From assembly GCA_902795345.1 (NCBI GenBank), contig CADBKO010000007.1, positions 1-64,000 on the forward strand: a stretch of DNA of 64,000 nucleotides. The letters are read 5' to 3'. Both the position numbers and the translations under genes were made by a program. Positions 56,837-64,000 of the stretch are shown here, one piece after another. This DNA is from Oscillospiraceae bacterium (GTDB lineage Bacteria > Bacillota > Clostridia > Oscillospirales > Oscillospiraceae). Positions within the stretch are counted from its first letter, which is position 1. Every line of letters begins with the position of its first letter. Under the pieces are notes generated by a model. It did not search any database and was not told the DNA's origin. It was given only the letters and a program-made list of their open reading frames with translations.

Positions 56837-57256
56837 TTGACCGGCAAGTATAACCACGGCATCGACGCCAAAGGAAGACTGACGGTTCCTTCGCAGCTGC
56901 GAAAGGAGCTTGGCGACGTATGCTATGTGGTCCGGGGGCCGAAGGAATATCTCAACGTCTATTCCCCCGCGGGCTGGGAAAAATTCTGCGCCCGTTTCGA
57001 GGGGCAGAGCCAGTCCAAGGCCGGGGACCTGATGCGTTTCCTCTTCGCCAACGCCGCCACCTGCGAGGTGGACGGGCAGGGGCGCATCCTGATCCCCCAG
57101 GAGCTGCGGGACTACGCGGGCATCGGGAAGAACGCCACGGTGGTGGGCCTGCCGGACCGGGCCGAGATCTGGGACAGCGAGCGCTACCGCGCCTCCGAGG
57201 AAGCCTACTTCCAGGCCAAGACCATGGCGGAGATCTACGAGGAGCTCGGCTTGTGA
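56837..57256 (+). CDS. mraZ: Transcriptional regulator MraZ
   Basis: 139 residues with two SpoVT/AbrB-like repeats, each with the MraZ motif: KYNHGIDAKGRLTVPSQLR (about 4-22) and ATCEVDGQGRILIPQELR (about 75-92). MraZ is a nucleoid-binding repressor of the dcw operon. I choose TTG 56837, which has GGGGAGG 9 nt upstream and puts the first motif at the usual distance; no ATG fits. It overlaps rsmH by 4 nt (GTGA). Confidence 0.92.
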   Translation: MTGKYNHGIDAKGRLTVPSQLRKELGDVCYVVRGPKEYLNVYSPAGWEKFCARFEGQSQSKAGDLMRFLFANAATCEVDGQGRILIPQELRDYAGIGKNATVVGLPDRAEIWDSERYRASEEAYFQAKTMAEIYEELGL

Positions 57257-58185
57257 GCGAGTTCCGCCATGCGCCGGTGCTGCTGGCGGAATGTATCGCC
57301 GGCCTCCAAATCCGCCCCGAGGGCGTCTATGTGGACGGGACCCTGGGGGGCGGCGGCCATTCCTATGAGATCGCAAAGCGCCTCACCACGGGCCGCCTGA
57401 TCGGCATTGACCGGGACGAGAACGCTTTGGCTGCCGCCGGGGAGCGGCTCCGGCCCTTCGGGGACCGGGTCACCCTGGTGAAAAGCAATTTTGACCGCAT
57501 CGGGGAGATCCTGGACGAGCAGGGCGTCGAGCTGGCGGACGGGATGCTCTTCGACCTGGGGGTCTCCTCCCCCCAGCTGGACGATGCCCGGCGGGGCTTC
57601 AGCTACATGGCCGACGCGCCGCTGGATATGCGCATGGACCGCTCCGGGGGCCTTACGGCCCGGGAGCTGGTGAATACCTGGTCCGAAGAAGAACTGAAGC
57701 GCATCCTTTACACCTATGGGGAGGAGCGCTATGCCCCCCGCATCGCCGCCGCCATCGTGAGAAGGCGGCAGGAACGGGAGATCGAGGGCACGCTGGAGCT
57801 GGCGGAGCTGATCCGGTCCGCCATGCCCGCCGCCGCAAGGCGGGAGAAGCAGCACCCGGCCAAGCGCAGCTTCCAGGCCATCCGCATCGCCGTCAACGAC
57901 GAGCTGGGGAGCGTGGAGCGGATGCTGGCTATGGCACCGGACCGGCTGAAGAAGGGCGGGCGGCTGTGCGTCATCAGCTTCCACAGCCTGGAGGACCGGC
58001 TGGTGAAGCAGGCCATCCACAAGCGGGTGGACGGCTGCACCTGTCCCAAGAGCCTGCCGGTGTGCGTCTGCGGCTTCAAGCAGAGCCTGAAGACCGTGGG
58101 CGGCGTCGTCACCGCCGGGGAAGAAGAACTGGAAAGGAACCCCCGCGCCCGGAGCGCCAAGCTGCGGGTGGCAGAGCGGGTATAA
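57253..58185 (+). CDS. rsmH: 16S rRNA (cytosine1402-N4)-methyltransferase
   Basis: 310-residue SAM-dependent methyltransferase, formerly MraW. The motif YVDGTLGGGGHS (about 22-33) binds SAM; DLGVSSPQLDDARRGFSY and FHSLEDRLVK are family signatures. It starts at GTG 57253 within the mraZ stop (GTGA overlap). The usual second gene of Firmicutes dcw clusters. Its protein methylates N4 of C1402 in the ribosomal P site. Confidence 0.96.
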   Translation: MSEFRHAPVLLAECIAGLQIRPEGVYVDGTLGGGGHSYEIAKRLTTGRLIGIDRDENALAAAGERLRPFGDRVTLVKSNFDRIGEILDEQGVELADGMLFDLGVSSPQLDDARRGFSYMADAPLDMRMDRSGGLTARELVNTWSEEELKRILYTYGEERYAPRIAAAIVRRRQEREIEGTLELAELIRSAMPAAARREKQHPAKRSFQAIRIAVNDELGSVERMLAMAPDRLKKGGRLCVISFHSLEDRLVKQAIHKRVDGCTCPKSLPVCVCGFKQSLKTVGGVVTAGEEELERNPRARSAKLRVAERV

Positions 58186-58238
58186 GTTGATGGGGCTTGC
58201 TTCCGAAAGGGAGAAGTCCGGAGGAGGAACATCGGGAA

Positions 58239-58832
58239 ATGGCGGATTTCGCTGATCTGACCCTGGGCAGCCTGGCCTACGATCCATTCGGCACGGCTGC
58301 GCCGCAAATCGAATATCCGCCGGAAACGGAGGCCGTTCCCCAGCCTCCGATCCCGGAAGCACAGCCTGCAAGGGAGGCGCAGCCGAGGCAGCGGGTGCGC
58401 CTGGGCACGGCGGAGGACGCCGCGGCTCTGGCGGCGCAGCGGCGGCGGGGCCGCCTGATCGCCGCCGTCATGGTGCCCCTGGCCGCCGCCTGTCTGGTGC
58501 TGCTGGTGCTGCTGCTCCAGGCCTATACCCGGCTGACGGCTGTATCCAGCGAGGCCGCCCGCCTGGAGACCCGGATCGCTCAGCTGCAGGCGGCCCACGC
58601 CCGGCTGGAGATCCAGTGCGAGAGCGCCTTCAACATGGAGGAAGTGGAGCAGACGGCCCGGACCACCATCGGCATGATCAAGGCGGACACCGACCAGGCC
58701 ATCTACCTGCGCAGCACTACGGAGGATCTGGCGGTGGTCCTGGACCCCGACCGGAAGCCCGCCAATCTGCTGAAATGGCTGGAAAGGCTTTGGGACCGGG
58801 CAGCGGTATATTTGGGCGGCCCTTCCGCGTAG
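58239..58832 (+). CDS. ftsL: FtsL-like cell division protein
   Basis: 197 residues: a long cytoplasmic N-terminal part (about 1-70, acidic/proline-rich then basic RQRVR..RRRGR), one membrane helix (about 74-95) and an extracytoplasmic coiled-coil/leucine-repeat segment (about 98-130, VSSEAARLETRIAQLQAAHARLE). This is the FtsL/DivIC topology; position between rsmH and the class B PBP supports FtsL. Sequence conservation in the family is low, so assignment relies on topology and order. ATG follows GGAGGAGG with a long (about 10 nt) spacer. Confidence 0.82.
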   Translation: MADFADLTLGSLAYDPFGTAAPQIEYPPETEAVPQPPIPEAQPAREAQPRQRVRLGTAEDAAALAAQRRRGRLIAAVMVPLAAACLVLLVLLLQAYTRLTAVSSEAARLETRIAQLQAAHARLEIQCESAFNMEEVEQTARTTIGMIKADTDQAIYLRSTTEDLAVVLDPDRKPANLLKWLERLWDRAAVYLGGPSA

Positions 58833-58872
58833 GATAAAGGGACCGACAGGACTACCCGGAGAGGCGAGGGCG

Positions 58873-61218
58873 ATGGCATACAGAAAGCAGACCGGACAGG
58901 AAAACGAACCGAATCAGATGACGACGCGCCGCACAGTGATTTTGATGCTCCTGTGCGGTATCGTTGCATTTATTGTGCTGATCGCCCAGCTGGGGCGTAT
59001 CATGATCGGGCAGCACGACGAGTATGAAAGCGCCGCCGTGGAGGACCAGGTGCGGTCCACCACGGTCAATGCTTCCCGGGGCACCATCTACGACACGAAG
59101 ATGCTGATCCTGGCCCAGAGCGCCACGGTGGAGACCGTCTACATCAGCCCCTTCGAGATGGTGCGCTACGGGGAGGACAAGGAGGCCATCGCCGCCGCCC
59201 TGAGCCGCATCCTGGACGTGGACTACGACAGCATCATGCGCAAGTGGGAGGACACCGCCTCCTGGTACAAGACCGTGCGGGTCAAGGTGGAAAAGGACCT
59301 GGCGGACCAGGTGCGGGCCTATGTCAACGGCGGCTTCCTGGAGGATCCCAACTATCGCTACAAGGACACGGAATCCGCCAAGCGGGGCTATCTTTGCAGC
59401 GTCCACCTGATCGAGGACACCAAGCGCTATTATCCTTACAGCAGCCTGGGCAGCCAGCTCATCGGCTTCGTGGGGGCGGACAACTACGGGCTGGACGGCA
59501 TCGAGGCCATGTACAACAGCACCCTGGAGGGCGTCAACGGCCGCATCGTCCGCACTGCCGCCGCCAACGGCACGGATATGCTCTTCACCGGCTATGAGGA
59601 ATACCACGACGCCGAGGACGGCAACAGCATCGTCCTGACCCTGGACGCCACGGTGCAGTTCTATCTCCGGAAGAACATCGAGCAGGCCGTGGCGGACAAC
59701 GAGATCAAAAACGGCGGCATGGGCATCGTCATGGACGTGAAGACCGGGGCCATCCTGGGCATGGTCTCCGTGCCGGACTACGACCTGAACAATTACAGCC
59801 TCCTCAGCGATTACTACCAGGCGAAGCTGGACGCGGAGTGGGACCCGGTGACCATGACGGAGCAGGATTACAACGACCGCTATCTGGAGCTGCTCCAGCT
59901 CCAGTGGCGCAACCGGGCCATCACCGACACCTATGAGCCCGGCTCCACCTTCAAGATCATCACCCTGGCCGCCTGCCTGGAGGACGGGGCGGTGACGCGG
60001 GACGACCACTTCAACTGCGGCGGCGCCATGCAGGTGCTGGGGCGCACGGACCCCCTCCACTGCTGGCGGCGGAGCGGCCACGGGGACCAGACCCTGGCCC
60101 AGAGCGCCCAGAATTCCTGCAACGTGGCCTTCGCCACCATGGGCATGCGCCTGGGGGCCAAGCGCTTCTATGATTACATGGAGGCCTTCGGCCTCTTTGA
60201 CCGCACCGGCATCGACCTCTACGGCGAGTCCAGCAGCATCTGGTGGTCCCACCAGGTCTTCGAGGACCCCCGCAACCACTCCCAGCTGGCCTCCGCCTCC
60301 TTCGGCCAGACCTTCAACATCACCCCCATCCAGCTCATCACGGCCATCTCCGCCACCATGAACGGGGGCTATCTCATGAAGCCCTACATCGTGCGGCAGA
60401 TCCTGGACGAGGACGGCACCGTGGTGGCCAACGTGAATCCCACCGTGGTGCGGCAGGTGATCTCCGAGGAGACCAGCAAGACCGTCCGGGAGATCATCGA
60501 GACCGTGGTATCCTCTCCCACCGGCACCGGCAAGAACGCCAGCGTGGCGGGCTACCGGGTGGGCGGCAAGACCGGCACCTCCGAAAAGGTCGGCCAGGCC
60601 TCCGACGATTACATGGTCTCCTTCATCGGCATCGCCCCCATGGACGATCCCCAGGTGGCGGTGCTGGTGATCCTGGATTCCCCGGACCGCACCAGCGGCC
60701 TCAACATCAGCGGCGGCAGCATGGTGGCCCCCACCGTGGGCAACATCCTGGCGGACATCCTGCCCTATCTGGGGGTGGAGGAAGCCGGGGGCAGCGCCTC
60801 CTTCAATGTGGTGGTGCCCAATGTGCGCAGCGCCACCGTAGCCGACGCCAGGGCGCAGCTCCAGTCCCTAGGCTTCGCCGTCCAGGTCCGGGGGGACGGG
60901 GACATCGTGACCGACCAGGCCCCCGTGGGGAACCTGAAGATCGTGGAGGGGAGCACCGTCATCCTCTACGCCGGGGAGGAAAAGCCCACGGAGCTGGTGA
61001 CTGTGCCGGACATGACCGGCAAGAGCTTCCGGGCCGCCAAGCAATACTTTGAGGCCTTCGGCCTCTTCATCAAGTCGGCGGGCGTTATGCCCTCCGATTC
61101 CAAGACCATCGAGGTCCAGCGCCAGAGCATCAGCCCCGGCGAGACCGTGAACTTCGGCACCGTGGTGGAGATCGGCCTGATCGACACGAACCCCGACCTG
61201 TTGGAGACGCATGGATGA
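58873..61218 (+). CDS. PASTA-domain penicillin-binding protein (FtsI/SpoVD-like)
   Basis: Class B transpeptidase, 781 residues: a membrane helix (about 21-44), pedestal domain with ASRGTIYD (68-75), transpeptidase motifs S358-T-F-K, S415-C-N and K566-T-G, then two C-terminal PASTA domains (about 645-710 and 712-781). It cross-links septal peptidoglycan. PASTA-bearing copies in this position are septal FtsI/PBP2B or sporulation-specific SpoVD; only one such gene is present, so I infer the general septal role. It overlaps murE by 4 nt. Confidence 0.94.
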   Translation: MAYRKQTGQENEPNQMTTRRTVILMLLCGIVAFIVLIAQLGRIMIGQHDEYESAAVEDQVRSTTVNASRGTIYDTKMLILAQSATVETVYISPFEMVRYGEDKEAIAAALSRILDVDYDSIMRKWEDTASWYKTVRVKVEKDLADQVRAYVNGGFLEDPNYRYKDTESAKRGYLCSVHLIEDTKRYYPYSSLGSQLIGFVGADNYGLDGIEAMYNSTLEGVNGRIVRTAAANGTDMLFTGYEEYHDAEDGNSIVLTLDATVQFYLRKNIEQAVADNEIKNGGMGIVMDVKTGAILGMVSVPDYDLNNYSLLSDYYQAKLDAEWDPVTMTEQDYNDRYLELLQLQWRNRAITDTYEPGSTFKIITLAACLEDGAVTRDDHFNCGGAMQVLGRTDPLHCWRRSGHGDQTLAQSAQNSCNVAFATMGMRLGAKRFYDYMEAFGLFDRTGIDLYGESSSIWWSHQVFEDPRNHSQLASASFGQTFNITPIQLITAISATMNGGYLMKPYIVRQILDEDGTVVANVNPTVVRQVISEETSKTVREIIETVVSSPTGTGKNASVAGYRVGGKTGTSEKVGQASDDYMVSFIGIAPMDDPQVAVLVILDSPDRTSGLNISGGSMVAPTVGNILADILPYLGVEEAGGSASFNVVVPNVRSATVADARAQLQSLGFAVQVRGDGDIVTDQAPVGNLKIVEGSTVILYAGEEKPTELVTVPDMTGKSFRAAKQYFEAFGLFIKSAGVMPSDSKTIEVQRQSISPGETVNFGTVVEIGLIDTNPDLLETHG

Positions 61219-62660
61219 TGAAACTGAATGAACTTTTGCGGGATATAGAAGTGACGGGCCTCCATGCTCCGGCGGACATGGAGGTATCCGACGTGTGCTA
61301 CGACAGCCGCAAGGCTGCCCCCGGCGCGGCCTTCATCGCCGTGCGGGGCTACGAGACCGACGGGCACAAGTACATCCCCGCCGCCGTGGATAAGGGCGCT
61401 TCCCTGGTGATCTGCGAGGAGGCCCCGGCGGTGGAGACCCCCTATGTGCTGGTGAAGGACAGCCGCCGGGCCATGGCCCTCGCCGCCGCCAATTTCTTCG
61501 GGCGTCCGGCGGAGGAACTGACGGTGATCGGCGTCACCGGCACCAACGGCAAGACCACCACCACCAACCTCATCCGCAGCCTGCTCATGGCCGTCACCGG
61601 GCAGCAGGCCGGGCTGCTGGGCACCAACGAGAACATCGTGGGGGACAAGGTATATCCCGCCGTGAACACCACGCCGGAGAGCCGGGACATCATGGCTTAT
61701 TTCCGGGAGATGGCGGACGCGGGCTGCAAGTACGCCGTGATGGAGGTCTCCTCCCACTCCCTGTGCCTGGACCGGGTCTGCTGCGTGCCCTTCGCCGTGG
61801 GCTGCTTCACGAATCTCAGCCAGGACCACCTGGATTTCCACAAGACCATGGACGCCTACCTGGAGGCGAAGAAGAAGATATTTGCCCTGAGCAGGGCCGC
61901 CGCCGTGAACCGGGACGACCCCGCCGCAGATAAGATCATCCCGGAGCTTACCATCCCCTGCGTCAGCTACGGGCTGGGGGAGGGGGCCTCCCTGCGGGCG
62001 GAGGACGTCTCGCTCCTGCCGGACCGGGTAGAGTTCACAGCCTGTTATGCCGGACAGCGGGAGAGAGCCTGCCTCCATATCCCCGGAAGGTTCTCCGTTT
62101 ACAATGCGCTGGCGGCCCTCAGCTGCTGCCTGGCTCTGGGCCTGCCCCTGAAGGACCTGGCCGCCGCCCTGCAGGACTGCAAAAGCGTCAAGGGGCGCAT
62201 GGAGGTGGTCCCCACGGGGCGGGATTTCACCCTCCTCATCGACTACGCCGTGACGCCGGACGCCCTGGACAACATGATCCGCACCGTGCGGGACACCGCC
62301 CGGGGGCGGGTGGGCGTCCTTTTCGGCTGCGGCGGGGACCGGGACCGCACCAAGCGGCCCAAGATGGCCCATGTGGTGGGCTCCCTGGCGGACTACGTCA
62401 TCGTCACCTCCGACAATCCCCGCACCGAGGACCCGGAGGCCATCATCGCGGAGATCCTCCCCGGCTTCCAGGGGCTGGACACCCCCTATGTGGTGATCCC
62501 GGACCGGCGGGAGGCCATCCGCTGGGGCATCGAGCACGCCCAGACGGGGGATACCCTGGTGCTGGCGGGAAAGGGCCACGAGACCTATCAGATCGTGGGC
62601 AAGACGAAATACCACATGGACGAGCGGGAAATCGCCGCGGAGATCCTTGCGAGCCTTTGA
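61215..62660 (+). CDS. murE: UDP-MurNAc-tripeptide synthetase (meso-DAP type)
   Basis: 481-residue Mur ligase adding the third peptide residue to UDP-MurNAc-L-Ala-D-Glu. P-loop VTGTNGKTTTTNL (about 110-122). The specificity motif reads DNPRTEDP (about 399-406); DNPR selects meso-diaminopimelate, while Lys enzymes have other residues. The active-site stretch normally YAHTPD reads YAVTPD, with Val for His. Two consecutive ATG codons (61215, 61218) overlap the PBP stop. Normally murF follows; here mraY does. Confidence 0.94.
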   Translation: MMKLNELLRDIEVTGLHAPADMEVSDVCYDSRKAAPGAAFIAVRGYETDGHKYIPAAVDKGASLVICEEAPAVETPYVLVKDSRRAMALAAANFFGRPAEELTVIGVTGTNGKTTTTNLIRSLLMAVTGQQAGLLGTNENIVGDKVYPAVNTTPESRDIMAYFREMADAGCKYAVMEVSSHSLCLDRVCCVPFAVGCFTNLSQDHLDFHKTMDAYLEAKKKIFALSRAAAVNRDDPAADKIIPELTIPCVSYGLGEGASLRAEDVSLLPDRVEFTACYAGQRERACLHIPGRFSVYNALAALSCCLALGLPLKDLAAALQDCKSVKGRMEVVPTGRDFTLLIDYAVTPDALDNMIRTVRDTARGRVGVLFGCGGDRDRTKRPKMAHVVGSLADYVIVTSDNPRTEDPEAIIAEILPGFQGLDTPYVVIPDRREAIRWGIEHAQTGDTLVLAGKGHETYQIVGKTKYHMDEREIAAEILASL

Positions 62661-62688
62661 TATTCTACGAAGCTATGAGGTTTGACCA

Positions 62689-63675
62689 ATGAGTTATCTG
62701 CAGGCGTTTCTCATATCCCTGGTGGTGACGGTGCTCTGCGGCCGGGTGCTGATCCCCGCGCTGCGGCGGCTGAAGGCCGGGCAGAGCATCAAGCGGGACG
62801 GCCCCGTCTGGCACATGAGCAAGGAGGGCACGCCCACCATGGGCGGCCTCATGTTCATCGCGGGCATGCTTCTGGCCGTGATCGTCACCGCCATCCCCCA
62901 GTTCCGCGCCGGGAACTGGAGCGCCGGGGCCATGCTGGCCCTCAGCCTCATCTACGGGGCCATCGGCTTCTTCGACGATTACATGAAGGTGAAGCACCAC
63001 CACAACGAGGGCCTGAAGGCCGGGCAGAAATTCATCCTCCAGCTGGCCGTGGCCGTGGCCTTCGTGCTGCTGCTGCGCTACCTGGGCTTCCTGAGCCCCA
63101 ATCTCTATGTGCCCTTCGCGGGGGTGACCATCCCCCTGCCCGAGGCGGTCTATGTGATCTTCGCCGCCTTCGTGATCGTGGGCACGGTGAACAGCGTGAA
63201 CCTCACCGACGGGGTGGACGGCCTCGTCACCGGCGTCACCCTGCCGGTGGCCGTCTGCTTTTTCGCCCTGGCCGCAGTCTGGAAAATGGAGAGCCAGGCC
63301 ATTTTCGCCGCCGCTCTCACGGCGGGGCTGATCGGCTTCCTTATTTACAATTTCCACCCGGCCAAGGTCTTTATGGGGGACACGGGCTCCCTGTTCCTGG
63401 GCGGCGCCGTTTCCGCCCTGGCTTTCGCCCTGGATATGCCCCTGGTGCTGGTGCCCCTGGGCCTGGTGTATATCTGCGAGACACTGTCGGACATCCTGCA
63501 GGTGGGCTATTTCAAGCTGACCCACGGCAAGCGCATCTTCAAAATGGCACCCATCCACCATCATTTCGAGAAATGCGGCTGGAGCGAGATCAAGGTGTTC
63601 GCCGTCTTTTCCGGCGTCTCCCTGGTCCTGGCCGTCGTCACCTTCTTCTGCGTCCGCAGCCGCTACGGGCTGTGA
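62689..63675 (+). CDS. mraY: Phospho-N-acetylmuramoyl-pentapeptide transferase
   Basis: 328-residue polytopic enzyme (about ten helices) that transfers phospho-MurNAc-pentapeptide from UDP to undecaprenyl phosphate, making lipid I. Signatures: GPVWHMSKEGTPTMGG, FFDDYMKVKHHHNEGL, NLTDGVDGL and MAPIHHHFE. 28 nt after murE, with no murF between. The ATG has no strong Shine-Dalgarno (only AGGTT), so it may depend on coupling to murE. Confidence 0.96.
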   Translation: MSYLQAFLISLVVTVLCGRVLIPALRRLKAGQSIKRDGPVWHMSKEGTPTMGGLMFIAGMLLAVIVTAIPQFRAGNWSAGAMLALSLIYGAIGFFDDYMKVKHHHNEGLKAGQKFILQLAVAVAFVLLLRYLGFLSPNLYVPFAGVTIPLPEAVYVIFAAFVIVGTVNSVNLTDGVDGLVTGVTLPVAVCFFALAAVWKMESQAIFAAALTAGLIGFLIYNFHPAKVFMGDTGSLFLGGAVSALAFALDMPLVLVPLGLVYICETLSDILQVGYFKLTHGKRIFKMAPIHHHFEKCGWSEIKVFAVFSGVSLVLAVVTFFCVRSRYGL

Positions 63676-63702
63676 CGCGGGAACGCCAGGGAGAGTACCG
63701 TC

Positions 63703-64000
63703 ATGCCGGAGATTTATGATTTCCCCTATCAGAAGCCGGAGCAGCCGGAAGTGCTGCCGGAGCCGGAGACCCGCCCCGTCCGGCGGCGGGGCCGCCTGGG
63801 CAGGCTGGACGTACCCTTCCTGGTGCTGACCCTGCTGCTGCTGGCGGTGGGCCTCGTCATGCTCCTGAGTTCCAGCTATGCCATCGCCTATTTCGACACG
63901 GTGACGGACACCGGCGAAGCCCAGCCCATGAAGTATTTCACCACCCAGGCCATCTATGCGGGCATGGGGATCGCGGCCCTGTTCGTGGTCTCCTTCATCC
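63703..64000 (+). CDS. ftsW: FtsW/RodA/SpoVE-family protein, partial (cut by window end)
   Basis: The frame runs from the ATG at 63703 to the last base, so the 3' end is missing. The first 45 residues are acidic and then basic (PVRRRGRLGRLD), followed by a membrane helix (FLVLTLLLLAVGLVMLLSS) and YFTTQAIYAGMGI, the normal start of SEDS glycan polymerases. Position after mraY indicates FtsW. ATG follows GGGAGAG. Downstream gene content cannot be judged. Confidence 0.85.
   Translation, partial: MPEIYDFPYQKPEQPEVLPEPETRPVRRRGRLGRLDVPFLVLTLLLLAVGLVMLLSSSYAIAYFDTVTDTGEAQPMKYFTTQAIYAGMGIAALFVVSFI

Noticed and set aside
1..64000. tRNA, rRNA, riboswitch or transposase genes
   Set aside because: I looked for TTCGA/CCA-type tRNA ends, rRNA core sequences and DDE or HUH motifs and saw none; small RNAs cannot be excluded by eye.

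Overview
The window is a high-GC (by eye clearly above 60 %) stretch of a Firmicutes chromosome, most likely a gut-type Clostridia in or near the Oscillospiraceae. The reasons are a six-gene Rnf operon, a low-copy mre/min/mgsA-type cluster, a dcw cluster led by mraZ with a PASTA-bearing transpeptidase, a DAP-type MurE, Gram-positive-style lipoproteins and many Clostridia-type families. No tRNA, rRNA, phage, IS transposase or CRISPR array was seen. The species assignment is inference; no marker here names a genus.

Layout. 1-10.7 kb (all minus strand): U32 peptidase, maf, mreC, mreD, PBP2 (mrdA), minD, an MgsA-like protein, hisS and aspS, read in that order. It is a cell-shape/division operon running into two tRNA synthetases, and mreB and minC are missing from it. 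11.3-14.2 kb (plus): DnaD-like and DnaI/DnaC-like replication proteins and a PfkB-family sugar kinase. 15.2-16.8 kb (minus): a lipoprotein serpin and a small conserved-looking protein. 17.1-25.1 kb (plus): a five-gene operon joining a sugar-importer half (an unusual propeller-like/solute-binding lipoprotein and two CUT1-type permeases) to an exporter-like half (a giant coiled-coil HlyD-type adaptor and a MacB-like periplasmic-core protein without its FtsX permease). There is no ATPase gene. I consider this the best candidate for an undescribed system. 25.2-27.9 kb (minus): a secreted stalk-domain protein and an alpha/beta-hydrolase fold protein with no catalytic serine. 28.1-33.1 kb (minus): rnfCDGEAB. 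33.3-34.7 kb (minus): murC. 35.5-39.8 kb: FAD oxidoreductase, a COG2426-like membrane protein, an MFS transporter and a formate/nitrite channel. 39.9-47.9 kb: ECF sigma/anti-sigma pair, TPM-domain and zinc-ribbon membrane proteins, a two-component system and a glycosyltransferase. 48-56.4 kb: esterase-like protein, ferredoxin-type aldo/keto reductase, glycyl-radical activase, aminotransferase and hydantoinase-family protein. 56.8-64 kb (plus): mraZ, rsmH, ftsL-like, PASTA-PBP, murE, mraY and the start of ftsW.

The second theme is a set of dispersed, hairpin-rich repeats. Islands lie at about 0.1-0.25, 10.9-11.27, 14.3-15.2, 34.8-35.5, 41.6-41.8 and 53.3-54.4 kb, with single copies between genes. 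They are built from four module types: a TCATTGCGA/GGCAATCC palindrome, a multi-hairpin module (one inverted pair is 117/118 identical), a two-hairpin ~100-nt element whose stems differ between copies by compensatory changes, and 7-bp tandem runs. One copy of the two-hairpin element encodes the C-terminus of a histidine kinase, and two others sit at or next to stop codons.

Functionally, most genes serve envelope synthesis (mre, PBP2, murC, dcw), replication initiation, energy conservation from reduced ferredoxin (Rnf, formate channel, Fe-S reductases) and surface transport.
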